Source: Paracoccaceae bacterium (GTDB taxonomy: Bacteria; Pseudomonadota; Alphaproteobacteria; Rhodobacterales; Rhodobacteraceae). Taken from it: 36,577 nucleotides of DNA. This document shows positions 1 through 9,230 of this stretch, one piece after another. The notes beneath the pieces are model-generated. The model was not told the origin of the DNA, did no database searches, and worked only from the letters and a program-made list of their open reading frames with translations. The stretch covers positions 1 to 36,577 of the forward strand of contig JAQWKM010000071.1 in assembly GCA_029247845.1 (NCBI GenBank). Reading direction: 5' to 3'. Position 1 is the stretch's first letter; the number at the start of each line of letters is the position of its first letter. A program made the position numbers and the translations under genes.

Positions 1-1
1 A

Positions 2-322
2 GTCATCATGGGAGCAGAACCGGATAAGTTTTGGCATGATAATAAAGGCGCAAAACTGAATGCCATCAGAACTAGAAAAGGTTTAGAAGAAGCTGATATA
101 GTCGTGGTGCGCTTTGGTGAAAAATATAAACAATGGAACGCTGCCTTTGATGCTGGCTATGCGGCCGCGTTAGGTAAAACGTTAGTGATCATTCACGCAG
201 CAGGTCACCAACATGCGCTGAAAGAAGTTGATGCAGTAGCATTGGCCGTTGTCGAAGAGCCAAAGCAGGTTGTTGATATTCTGCGCTATGTGCTCGATGC
301 TACTTTGCCCAAAACCAGCTAA
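2..322 (+). CDS. YtoQ family protein, 5'-truncated by the window edge
   Basis: In-frame from the window start. Motifs NAIRTRKGLEEADIVVVRFGEKYKQWNAAFDAGYAAALGK and LKEVDAVALA resemble the YtoQ family; the N-terminal part lies outside the window. Confidence 0.8.
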   Translation, partial: VIMGAEPDKFWHDNKGAKLNAIRTRKGLEEADIVVVRFGEKYKQWNAAFDAGYAAALGKTLVIIHAAGHQHALKEVDAVALAVVEEPKQVVDILRYVLDATLPKTS

Positions 323-349
323 AGCGGTAAATGCAGGAGAGCCTCAGTT

Positions 350-1474
350 TTATACTGCTTGTCGAAGGCAAAGGGCGGGTGTAACGGTTTCTATGCCAAG
401 AGCTTCTCCAACGGCGGCATAGGTAAGCTTACCCGCATGTATATTTAAACCGTTTAGAAGATGCTCATCATCGGCGCAGGCCCGCTGCCAGCCTTTATTG
501 GCAAGGGCCAAAATAAAGGGCATTGTCGCATTGCCGAGGGCGATCGTTGATGTGCGTGCAACAGCGCCTGGCATATTGGCGACGCAGTAGTGCACGATGC
601 TATCCAATTTATAAATCGGGTTCTCATGGGTTGTTGCATATGATGTCTCAAAGCATCCGCCTTGATCAATGGCGACATCAACAAGGACCGCCCCGGGCTT
701 AAGGCTTGCTAGCTGATCTTGGTAGATCAGTTTTGGTGCGGTTGCGCCTGGGATGAGAACTGCGCCAATGATCATATCGGCTTGCTGAGCGAGCTCTGCC
801 GTAGAAGCAGAATTTGAATAGCCATTCTTGAAAATATTGCCAAAAACATCATCCAAATAGCGCAAGCGACTAAGAGATTGGTCCAGAATAGTTACATCAG
901 CTCCCATTCCCGCAGCTACGCGCGCGGCATTTGAACCCACAACTCCCCCACCAATGACAAGAACTTTGGCAGGTCCAACACCTGGAGCACCGCCCAAAAG
1001 AACGCCGCGTCCCCCATTTGCCTTTTGCAGTGCCCATGCACCCATCTGAGGGGCTAGGCGGCCCGCAACTTCAGACATTGGTGCAAGAAGTGGTAATCCT
1101 CCACTGCGGTCTGTGACTGTTTCATATGCAATTGCCGTACAGCCGCTTGCCATAAGGTCGCGGGTTTGATCGGGGTCGGGCGCAAGATGAAGGTAAGTAA
1201 ACAAAAGTTGCCCCTCGCGCAGTAATTTACGTTCGGTTGATTGAGGTTCTTTGACTTTGATGATTATATCGCTGTTGGCAAAGACCTCAGCAGCATGATG
1301 GACAATTTCCGCGCCTGCCTCACAATAATCGAAGTCTTGAAAACCCGCGCCAAGACCTGCATCTTTCTGCATTAGAACAGTATGGCCGTTGAGGATAATC
1401 TCACGCACTGCAATGGGCGTAAGCCCAACGCGAAATTCCTGTGGCTTAATTTCTGTTGGGCATCCAATAATCAT
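350..1474 (-). CDS. ald: Alanine dehydrogenase
   Basis: 374 aa. Start [47 protein letters not shown]-binding motif and [14 protein letters not shown] are typical of alanine dehydrogenase. Confidence 0.95.
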   Translation of the reverse strand: MIIGCPTEIKPQEFRVGLTPIAVREIILNGHTVLMQKDAGLGAGFQDFDYCEAGAEIVHHAAEVFANSDIIIKVKEPQSTERKLLREGQLLFTYLHLAPDPDQTRDLMASGCTAIAYETVTDRSGGLPLLAPMSEVAGRLAPQMGAWALQKANGGRGVLLGGAPGVGPAKVLVIGGGVVGSNAARVAAGMGADVTILDQSLSRLRYLDDVFGNIFKNGYSNSASTAELAQQADMIIGAVLIPGATAPKLIYQDQLASLKPGAVLVDVAIDQGGCFETSYATTHENPIYKLDSIVHYCVANMPGAVARTSTIALGNATMPFILALANKGWQRACADDEHLLNGLNIHAGKLTYAAVGEALGIETVTPALCLRQAV

Positions 1475-1512
1475 AGCTGATTTCTCCTTTTCATAATATA
1501 CTTATATAGGGA

Positions 1513-1561
1513 AACGTTTAAAATTATCTTGAAAAAATGTTGTTGTGTTAACGTTTAAAAT
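1513..1561. promoter_or_regulatory. Candidate Lrp/AsnC operator: 12-bp direct repeat AACGTTTAAAAT in the divergent ald/lrp promoter region
   Basis: AACGTTTAAAAT occurs exactly at 1513-1524 and 1550-1561, in the AT-rich intergenic region between divergent genes. Confidence 0.45.
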
Positions 1562-1609
1562 AGAAGTATCTTCTAAATATAAGATTAAATTAAATATAAA
1601 GTTGCTTAA

Positions 1610-2068
1610 ATGAAGCTTGATGGTATCGATCGTACGATTCTAAATGTCTTGCAAAGGAAGGGCAGAATTTCGAATGCTGAACTGGCCGATTTAGTGAATT
1701 TATCGGCGTCAGCCTGCCATCGGCGAGTTCAAAGATTAGAAAAGGACGGGTTCATTAGAGAATATGTTGCCTTGCTTAGCTCGCGAAAAATTGGTGTGCC
1801 GACAACGGTTTTTGTCGAAATTACACTGTCCGCGCAGGCGGATGAGGTTTTGGAGAGTTTTGAACAGGCAGTTGCGCGTATCCCAAATGTTTTGGAATGT
1901 CACCTAATGGCCGGAACAGCGGATTATACTTTAAAAGTCGTTGCGGAAGACACTGATGATTTTGCCCGAATTCATCGCCAACACCTCACGCGGCTGCCGG
2001 GAGTTGCACAAATGCAATCCTCATTCGCCCTAAGAACAGTCTTTAAAACAACGGCCTTACCGATCTAA
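1610..2068 (+). CDS. Lrp/AsnC family transcriptional regulator, divergent from ald (AldR-like position)
   Basis: 152 aa. N-terminal HTH (LDGIDRTILNVLQRKGRISNAELADLVNLSASACHRRVQRLEKDGFI) and C-terminal RAM-type domain. Confidence 0.93.
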   Translation: MKLDGIDRTILNVLQRKGRISNAELADLVNLSASACHRRVQRLEKDGFIREYVALLSSRKIGVPTTVFVEITLSAQADEVLESFEQAVARIPNVLECHLMAGTADYTLKVVAEDTDDFARIHRQHLTRLPGVAQMQSSFALRTVFKTTALPI

Positions 2069-2120
2069 ATGGTGTAAGGTCAATGCATCGCTTTATTAGT
2101 CAGAGCAAAGTGATTTATGG

Positions 2121-2477
2121 TCAATCCATTGCGTCTCTTACGGATTCAAGATAGTCTTCCCAACCCTCATCTGGCTGAAAGCTCTCATCAAAGGATTGCT
2201 GCTTGGCCAGATCGGTTTTGTAAAAAGCCTCTTCGCATTTCTCCCGAAGTGCCTCTAAAAAAAGCTCGTCATTCTTATCTATGATACCCTCTTTTCTCAG
2301 GCTACCATCACGCACTTTGATGATCTTGCCAAGCTTGATCTCCCAGAATTCTATTTGGTCTGCATCTGCATTTTCTTGCGCAAATGCCAGAGCGAACTCT
2401 GAAAAACTGTGGCATTGATACAAAAGCCTCTGATGGTGTTCAAACTTTTTCTTTTTTCCCATACCAAACATGACCAA
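2121..2477 (-). CDS. Hypothetical protein
   Basis: 118-aa ORF with no competing ORF. Charged protein of no recognised family; start may be at the internal MFGMGKKKK. Confidence 0.55.
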   Translation of the reverse strand: MVMFGMGKKKKFEHHQRLLYQCHSFSEFALAFAQENADADQIEFWEIKLGKIIKVRDGSLRKEGIIDKNDELFLEALREKCEEAFYKTDLAKQQSFDESFQPDEGWEDYLESVRDAMD

Positions 2478-2720
2478 GCCTCAAAAATTATCAAAATGCT
2501 ATTAGATCATGCATAGCCATAAAGTTTGAGAAAGGCAAAAATAAAACTTTATATAATGAACGGTATACAATGAGCCTAATAGAAAATTAATCCTGTCAGT
2601 CTATATCCAAAACGCGCGAGTAGGAAAATGCATCAACCAATAAGCTAGCATCGTCGTTTGTATCTCTGGACGCCTGTCGAAAAAGATTTTCCGTCCAGAA
2701 GTTCAACGCTGGCTAGTGTG

Positions 2721-3755
2721 TTAGCCCCCAGTTCCCCAAGTGTCGCTGAGTTGGTAGCCTTCGGGCCATGGATCGTCTGGATCAAGCATTAATTGAAAGG
2801 TGCCTGCAATCCATCCTCGTCCAGAGATTTCTGGAAGAATTGCGGAGCGATCCCCGACCTTTGTGGTCGCTGCGATCCGTCCTAAGAATTTAGATCCAAT
2901 GATTGATGTCGCTTCCAGCGTTTGATTGATTTTTAATTTTCCGCGCGCATTCAACACAGCCATGCGTGCAGATACGGCAGTACCTGTTGGCGATCGATCG
3001 ACTTTTCCTGGGCGAATTACGACGGCTGATTTAGCTTTGAAACCATTTTCTCTTTGCTCTAGTGCCCCTGCAAACAGGCAAAACGAAAGGTGCTTCCACT
3101 CGGGAAGTATAGGGTGATGAAATCCAAGTTGTTCTGTTGCCGCAGTCGTGATTTTGACTCCGAGTTGGGCGATGTCGCGGGCTTCGCTGGTAACGATCTG
3201 AAACCCAAAATCTTCAGCGTTGACAATGGCAAAGCTATCCCCGCCAAAAGCTGTATCAACCTTGATTGTCCCAAGACCTTCAACTTCGACCAACGCATCA
3301 AGTTGATCGGCAAAAGAGGCAATATTGCGCACAGTAATGCGCTCGGCTTTGCCGTTTTTACAAGCTGCCCAAATTTTCACAAGACCGCCTGGGGCTTCCA
3401 GAGTTAATTCGGTAACAGGCTCACTCATTGGGAAAATACCACTGTCTAATAAAACTGTTGCGACACAAATAGAATTAGAACCTGACATCGGCGGTGTATC
3501 TTCAGGCTCCATTATGATGAAGGCGGCATCGGCGTCTGGATGTTTGGGGGGAACCAAAAGGTTGACATGCCTAAAGACACCACCACGGGGTTCGTTCAGT
3601 ACAAAGTTCCTCAACTTCTGGTCTTGAGCAATAAACCGGCTCTGTTCCCATAGGCTTTCCCCTGGCGGTACGGGAACTCCACCGACAATTACGTCACCAA
3701 CTTCGCCCTCTGCATGGGCAGAAATTACATGTACCAACCTAGAACTGCGCATCAT
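2721..3755 (-). CDS. Proline racemase superfamily protein, probable trans-3-hydroxy-L-proline dehydratase-like
   Basis: 344 aa. Superfamily motifs [30 protein letters not shown] and [12 protein letters not shown]. The two positions usually occupied by catalytic Cys read Ser and Thr. Confidence 0.85.
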   Translation of the reverse strand: MMRSSRLVHVISAHAEGEVGDVIVGGVPVPPGESLWEQSRFIAQDQKLRNFVLNEPRGGVFRHVNLLVPPKHPDADAAFIIMEPEDTPPMSGSNSICVATVLLDSGIFPMSEPVTELTLEAPGGLVKIWAACKNGKAERITVRNIASFADQLDALVEVEGLGTIKVDTAFGGDSFAIVNAEDFGFQIVTSEARDIAQLGVKITTAATEQLGFHHPILPEWKHLSFCLFAGALEQRENGFKAKSAVVIRPGKVDRSPTGTAVSARMAVLNARGKLKINQTLEATSIIGSKFLGRIAATTKVGDRSAILPEISGRGWIAGTFQLMLDPDDPWPEGYQLSDTWGTGG

Positions 3756-3838
3756 TTTTTCCTACCTGATAAGAGTTTATCCGAAGTCAGATTTTTGGGC
3801 CTTAAACTTGCATTGATCATTATAAGCAATTTAAATCA

Positions 3839-3854
3839 GACACTTTTAAGTGTC
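3839..3854. promoter_or_regulatory. Inverted repeat GACACTT-TT-AAGTGTC upstream of the proline-racemase-like gene
   Basis: Perfect 7-bp arms with a 2-bp spacer. The half-site AAGTGTC recurs at 3963-3969. Confidence 0.35.
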
Positions 3855-4118
3855 AAAGTGCAAAAAGTTATTGCCCGATGCCTAAAAAAGTTTATTCTGT
3901 AAACCTTAAAGTGTTTGAAAGCGATTTTAACTATTCAGCATAATACCAAAGTTATAATTGGAAAGTGTCGCTTTAATATCTGAGCAATGGATTTCTTTGT
4001 CAAGATACGCTTGGATAATACTTTTGCAACTTGACGTCGGTAGGGCAAATCTGATGCCGCTAAGTAATAATTGTTTGATTGATCCGGCATAAGAAAGTTT
4101 GGCCGAAGGAATGTAGGT

Positions 4119-5033
4119 ATGAATAGAGAAGGCTCAGAGAGCGTTGATTGGCTTGAAGCAGAGCTTCGAGATAGCATCGACGAAATGGTGGAAAACGAAT
4201 TAAGCGAGCCGATGCTCTCGGATGAAATTCGCGAACTTTACAAAGGTAGGTTGCAAAATCCGCTTGGTCGTATGATCTACTATCGCAACTTGTTGCGGCT
4301 GCAAGCAGAGTTGATCAAGCTTCAAGACTGGGTTGAAACAACGGGTGCGAAGGTTTTGATTATCTGTGAAGGCCGTGACAGTGCTGGTAAAGGTGGCGTG
4401 ATTAAACGCATTTCCCAGCGACTTAATCCGCGAGTTGCACGGGTTGTTGCTCTGCCCAAGCCTACCGAAAGAGAACAAACCCAGTGGTATTTTCAAAGAT
4501 ATGTTCCGCATTTACCGGCGGGTGGGGAAATGGTACTTTTTGATCGTTCTTGGTATAACCGTGCTGGAGTCGAGCGGGTCATGGGATTTGCCAGCGAAGA
4601 TCAGATCGAACAGTTTTTTCGCGATGTTCCAGAATTTGAAAGAATGCTGCTTCGCTCCGGCATTATTTTACTCAAATACTGGTTCTCAATCACGGATGAA
4701 GAGCAGCAACTGCGTTTTATGACGCGTATTCATGATCCGATGAAACAGTGGAAACTTTCCCCTATGGATCTTGAAAGCCGGATCCGATGGGAACAGTATA
4801 CTAAAGCCAAAGAAGATATGTTGGCCCGTACCAATATTCCGGAAGCGCCTTGGTATATCGTTGAAGGTAATGATAAGAAACGCGAACGCTTAAATTGCAT
4901 CGAGCACATCCTTAGTAAGATACCTTACCAAGATGTTCCAAACGAGAAAGTAACGCTTCCAGAGCGGGTCTTTAATCCTGACTACGAACGCCAGGTTTTG
5001 CCTGACGAACTCTATGTGCCCAAGATTTATTAA
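4119..5033 (+). CDS. ppk2: Polyphosphate kinase 2 family protein
   Basis: 304 aa. Walker A-like EGRDSAGKGGVIKR, FDRSWYNRAGVERVMGF and YIVEGNDKKRERLNCIEHIL are hallmarks of PPK2. Confidence 0.95.
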   Translation: MNREGSESVDWLEAELRDSIDEMVENELSEPMLSDEIRELYKGRLQNPLGRMIYYRNLLRLQAELIKLQDWVETTGAKVLIICEGRDSAGKGGVIKRISQRLNPRVARVVALPKPTEREQTQWYFQRYVPHLPAGGEMVLFDRSWYNRAGVERVMGFASEDQIEQFFRDVPEFERMLLRSGIILLKYWFSITDEEQQLRFMTRIHDPMKQWKLSPMDLESRIRWEQYTKAKEDMLARTNIPEAPWYIVEGNDKKRERLNCIEHILSKIPYQDVPNEKVTLPERVFNPDYERQVLPDELYVPKIY

Positions 5034-5056
5034 AAGGCAGCGATTAAATGTATTAC

Positions 5057-5977
5057 CTAATGCAAAGGATCTGGGTCAACGTTTGCACCGCAAACTAACA
5101 CGGCTACTTTTTCGCCTGGCTCAGGAACGTATGCCCCGCTCGTTAGTGCCGCAAGTGCGGCGGCTCCTGAAGGTTCAACAAGTTGTCTGTGGGCTAGCCA
5201 TAAAAGGTTCTGAGCTTTTAAAATCGCATCGTTGCTGACAAGAACAGACTGGATTCCTGTTTTAACAGCTAAGTCAAAACAGATTTGTCCAATACGCTTT
5301 GCGCCAAGTGCATTTACCGCAACACCAGAGACTTCGACATCGACGGGCCCGCCTTGTTCCAATGCCGTGTGTAGTGCGCAGGAAGTTGTTGGTTCTACGG
5401 CTATAATTTTCTTATTCCCACCAAACCAAGCCGCAGCACCAGCAATAAGTCCGCCACCCCCAACAGCAATAAATAGCGTATCGGCAGTCAGACCCTGATC
5501 TTGCCATTCATTTGCCAAACTGCCCTGACCGGCGACGGTTGCAATAGTATCATAGGCATGGACTTGCCGAGCCCCTGTTTCAGCCTCCCAAGCTTGCGCT
5601 TGAACCATTGCATCAGCATATTTTCCGGGAACAACCTGAAGGTCAGCCCCCAAAGCCTCAATCAGGGAAATCTTGGCAGAACCTGCTACCTCGGGCACGT
5701 AAATACGGGCATTATGCCCGAGTTTTTTGGCTGCAAAAGCCACTGCCGCTCCGTGATTTCCCCCCGATGCTGCGACAACGCCCGCTTCTGGCGCCCCTTC
5801 TGACAAGAGCGTATTAAAAGCCCCACGTGGTTTAAAACTTCCGGTATGCTGCATTTGCTCAAATTTTAGCTCAATTGGAAATGAAAAGCCAAAGCCGTGC
5901 GATACCATCGCTGGCGTTTTCACCAAATAACCCTCTGTGCGATGAGCCGCTGTCCTGATCTCTGCCTGCCAGTCCAT
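5057..5977 (-). CDS. PLP-dependent threonine/serine dehydratase-like (fold type II)
   Basis: 306 aa. PLP lysine motif GSFKPRGAFN, SGGNHGAAVA and the glycine-rich AVGGGGLIAGAAA. Confidence 0.9.
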   Translation of the reverse strand: MDWQAEIRTAAHRTEGYLVKTPAMVSHGFGFSFPIELKFEQMQHTGSFKPRGAFNTLLSEGAPEAGVVAASGGNHGAAVAFAAKKLGHNARIYVPEVAGSAKISLIEALGADLQVVPGKYADAMVQAQAWEAETGARQVHAYDTIATVAGQGSLANEWQDQGLTADTLFIAVGGGGLIAGAAAWFGGNKKIIAVEPTTSCALHTALEQGGPVDVEVSGVAVNALGAKRIGQICFDLAVKTGIQSVLVSNDAILKAQNLLWLAHRQLVEPSGAAALAALTSGAYVPEPGEKVAVLVCGANVDPDPLH

Positions 5978-6711
5978 TCGTTTTTAACCCCCATGTTAAT
6001 TTTCAAGATAGTTTATTTGAGGTGGCTGAGGACAGCAAGGCTTCAAGACCAATCTTGTGGTATCTAATAAAAATGCAGCTCAGTTTCGCGTTGAAAATAA
6101 TCGAGCGTAGGCGCAAAGTGGAAATCGGCCAGAGTGATGGTTTCCCCGTTAAGTGCAGTTCTATTGTAAAAAAGCCTTCCAATAGGTTTAATGTCTTGTT
6201 GGACGCTGCTATGCTTTAATTAATCTGGGCCTCATCTTCAAAGAGACCTTCAAGTGGCTAGAAAATGCGATTGGCGAAGACCTGAATGACCATAGGCTAG
6301 CAAGCGTATTCGGTAACGAAGGATATGATCTTATCCTGTTCAGCTAGCTTTGCAGGATTATCCAATAGACAAGCGAAGTTTTAGACAGACGCGGTTAAGA
6401 TCGCGCGCAATAGCACTGATTTGAAAAACCTATTTTATCTTAGAATTGGAGCCCCTTCAAAGGCATGTAAGGCGCGCGCATTTTGATCAAAAAGGTTTAT
6501 CTTGAAAAAGGTATAGTCAATGTTTTTAAAATGCAACTCCAGCTTCTTTAGCATGCCTGCGTGCTTTCTCTTTCAGGGCAATGCAGCTTTAGAATTGCCC
6601 AAAAAGCCTTCGAGCGTCATCCTGTTCTGATATTAAAACGGCAAAACTTGCCACGCGAATAAAAATACCTGCTAGAAATAGATTAGGGTTTTTAATTATA
6701 ATAATGTAAAT

Positions 6712-6918
6712 TTACATCATGCCTTCACTTTGAGCTTTTTTGCGGGCTAACTTGCGGGCACGGCGAATCGCTTCAGCTTTCTGGCGCGCTTTTTTCTCTG
6801 ATGGCTTCTCAAAATGTTGTTTGAGCTTCATTTCTCGGAACACGCCTTCGCGCTGCAATTTCTTTTTCAGTACTCTGAGCGCCTGATCAACATTATTATC
6901 GCGTACACTTACCTGCAT
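6712..6918 (-). CDS. rpsU: 30S ribosomal protein bS21
   Basis: 68 aa; [43 protein letters not shown] is canonical S21. Confidence 0.97.
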   Translation of the reverse strand: MQVSVRDNNVDQALRVLKKKLQREGVFREMKLKQHFEKPSEKKARQKAEAIRRARKLARKKAQSEGMM

Positions 6919-7046
6919 GTGGTTTTCACCACCTTTCTAGTCTAAGGTTGCATATGGTTGCAGGAGGTGTCTTTTTAGCAAGACAGGCCTAAATTGTCTA
7001 GCGAGGACGCTTGTGCAGGTCTATTGGAAGGGCGCTGAGGTTGGCT

Positions 7047-7736
7047 ATGGATATGAATGCAGATATGAAAGCTCAATTATTACAGGCGATCTTGCCACAT
7101 GTGACCTTTGACGGATGGTCTGAAACCGCGTTTTGCCAAGCCTGTAATGATTCGGATATTGAGCTATCTAATGCGCGTTTGGTCTGCCCGCGTGGAGCAT
7201 TAAATCTCGCAGTATTTTTTCATGTCTTAGGTGACAACGCAATGCATATGCAGATACATGCGCATGATTTTTCAACAATGCGGTTCCGCGATAAAGTTGC
7301 GACTGCGGTACGTATTCGGCTGGAATCGGTTACGGACAAAGAAGCTGTGCGGCGTGGTGCGACACTATTTTCCCTACCACAAAACGCGGCTTTGAGTGCG
7401 CGTTTGATCTGGGGAACGGCTGATGCGATCTGGTCGGGTTTGGGTGATAGTTCGACGGATGTGAACTGGTATACCAAACGCGCCACTTTGAGCGCGGTTT
7501 ATGGTTCTTGTGTACTTTTTTGGTTGGGAGATGATAGTCCTGATCATGTGGCGACTTGGGAATTTTTGGACCGGCGTATCGAAAACGTGATGCAGGTTGA
7601 AAAAGTTAAATCTAAAGTTCGTGAAAATGCGCCTCTACAGAAGCTTCTTTCTGGGCCGAACTGGATGCTGTCAAAAATCAGATCTCCGCAAAGTAAGACA
7701 TGGAAAGAGTCTCCAGGTACTTGGAATAATTCATAA
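7047..7736 (+). CDS. COQ9 family protein
   Basis: MKAQLLQAILPHVTFDGWSETAF and the late WYTKRATLSAVYGSCVLFWLGDDSPDHVATWEFLDRRIENVM motif are COQ9-like. The ATG at 7047 is preferred over the TTG at 7011. Confidence 0.88.
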   Translation: MDMNADMKAQLLQAILPHVTFDGWSETAFCQACNDSDIELSNARLVCPRGALNLAVFFHVLGDNAMHMQIHAHDFSTMRFRDKVATAVRIRLESVTDKEAVRRGATLFSLPQNAALSARLIWGTADAIWSGLGDSSTDVNWYTKRATLSAVYGSCVLFWLGDDSPDHVATWEFLDRRIENVMQVEKVKSKVRENAPLQKLLSGPNWMLSKIRSPQSKTWKESPGTWNNS

Positions 7737-7748
7737 TAAGAGGCCCCT

Positions 7749-8732
7749 ATGAACAAAGATATGCAGGTTGTTGAAATCACCAAACCAGGTGACCCCTCAG
7801 TTCTTATCTCAGCAACAAGAGTGGTTCCTGAGCCACAATATGGTCAGGTTTTGATAAAAGTGGCTTACGCGGGTGTGAACAGGCCTGATGCTTTGCAGCG
7901 AGCCGGGCTTTACAATCCACCACCCACTGCCAGCGATTTGCCGGGCCTAGAGGCTTCTGGGACTGTCGCCGGGTTAGGCTTGGGAGTAACTGGTATAAAG
8001 GTGGGGGATGATGTCTGTGCGCTTTTGCCTGGAGGTGGATATGCCGAATATGTCGTGACGCAGGCAGATCATTGTTTGCCTGTGCCCAAGGGACTGTCTC
8101 TGAAACAAGCCGCCTGTATTCCAGAAACATATTTCACAGTCTGGTCAAATGTATTTCAGCGTGGCGCTTTACAGGCGGGTGAGCGCTTTCTGGTCCACGG
8201 TGGGTCATCGGGGATTGGGACTACGGCGATACAATTTGCCAGCGTGTTTGGCGCGCGTGTTTTTGCAACTGCTGGGTCCGACGAAAAATGTCAGGCCTGC
8301 TGTAAATTGGGAGCAGAAGTGGCACTGAATTACAAACATGATGACTTTGTTGAGGTGATGCGCAAAGAGGGTGGTGCTGATCTGATCCTCGATATGGTTG
8401 GAGGAGACTATATCCCCCGCAATATAAAATCGCTGGCCGATGATGGTCGCCTTGTACAAATCGCCTTTTTGCAAGGTCCAAAGGTCGAGATGAATTTTGG
8501 ACAAGTGATGACCCGGCGCTTGACCATCACAGGCAGCACACTTCGGCCACAATCAGATCTTGCCAAAGCAAAAATTGCCCAGAGCCTGCGGGACCAAGTC
8601 TGGCCGCTAATCGATCAGGGTCGCCTTCATCCTGTTATGGACAGCACCTTTGATCTGAAAGATGCCTCACAGGCTCATGCGCGTATGGAGAGCAGCGCTC
8701 ATATTGGCAAGATTGTTCTAAAGGTTGGGTGA
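7749..8732 (+). CDS. NAD(P)H quinone oxidoreductase, zinc-type MDR superfamily (PIG3/QOR-like)
   Basis: 327 aa. YAGVNRPDALQRAGLY, GLEASGTVAGLG, HGGSSGIGTTAIQ, and an Arg-terminated C-terminal SSAHIGKIVLKV. Confidence 0.93.
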   Translation: MNKDMQVVEITKPGDPSVLISATRVVPEPQYGQVLIKVAYAGVNRPDALQRAGLYNPPPTASDLPGLEASGTVAGLGLGVTGIKVGDDVCALLPGGGYAEYVVTQADHCLPVPKGLSLKQAACIPETYFTVWSNVFQRGALQAGERFLVHGGSSGIGTTAIQFASVFGARVFATAGSDEKCQACCKLGAEVALNYKHDDFVEVMRKEGGADLILDMVGGDYIPRNIKSLADDGRLVQIAFLQGPKVEMNFGQVMTRRLTITGSTLRPQSDLAKAKIAQSLRDQVWPLIDQGRLHPVMDSTFDLKDASQAHARMESSAHIGKIVLKVG

Positions 8733-8835
8733 CTAAAGCGCATCCCGTTTGTGCTTGAACAGGTCTTGATACACAAACATTAAGCGCAAAGTAATGGTGC
8801 GTGACAAGGTGGCTCTGACATAGTAGGGTTATCAT

Positions 8836-9012
8836 ATGAAACATGTGCCTAAAGAAAACACAGATGATGCTCTTATACAGGAATTCCTCAATAAGGGCGG
8901 GAAGGTAAGTGTCGGAAAGACGAAGCCTCTTCCAAGTGAACTTGGTTTAAGTAACAATTCTTGGAATAATAAGTGGACCAAAGAAGAAAAGTCTGCCCGC
9001 AATAAAAAGTAA
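8836..9012 (+). CDS. Small conserved-looking hypothetical protein, 58 aa
   Basis: ATG at 8836 to TAA at 9010-9012, not in the supplied ORF track: MKHVPKENTDDALIQEFLNKGGKVSVGKTKPLPSELGLSNNSWNNKWTKEEKSARNKK. Amphiphilic and coding-like composition. Confidence 0.55.
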   Translation: MKHVPKENTDDALIQEFLNKGGKVSVGKTKPLPSELGLSNNSWNNKWTKEEKSARNKK

Positions 9013-9230
9013 TTTAGGGCGGGCTAGATTTTGCTTTGTCTGGCAACGTAAGGAGCGGTCATGTTAGGGAGTTCCACTTGTTTAACGCCCTATGAACAGA
9101 CTAAGAGAGGCTAGACCTCTGCACCTTTGGGCTAAGCAGAAGTGTCTAAACAGATTACAATCAGACAAATGACACTACGGAATATTCTTAGACCATTGGT
9201 GGATGGCTCACCTTCTGTCACAGTCCAAAT

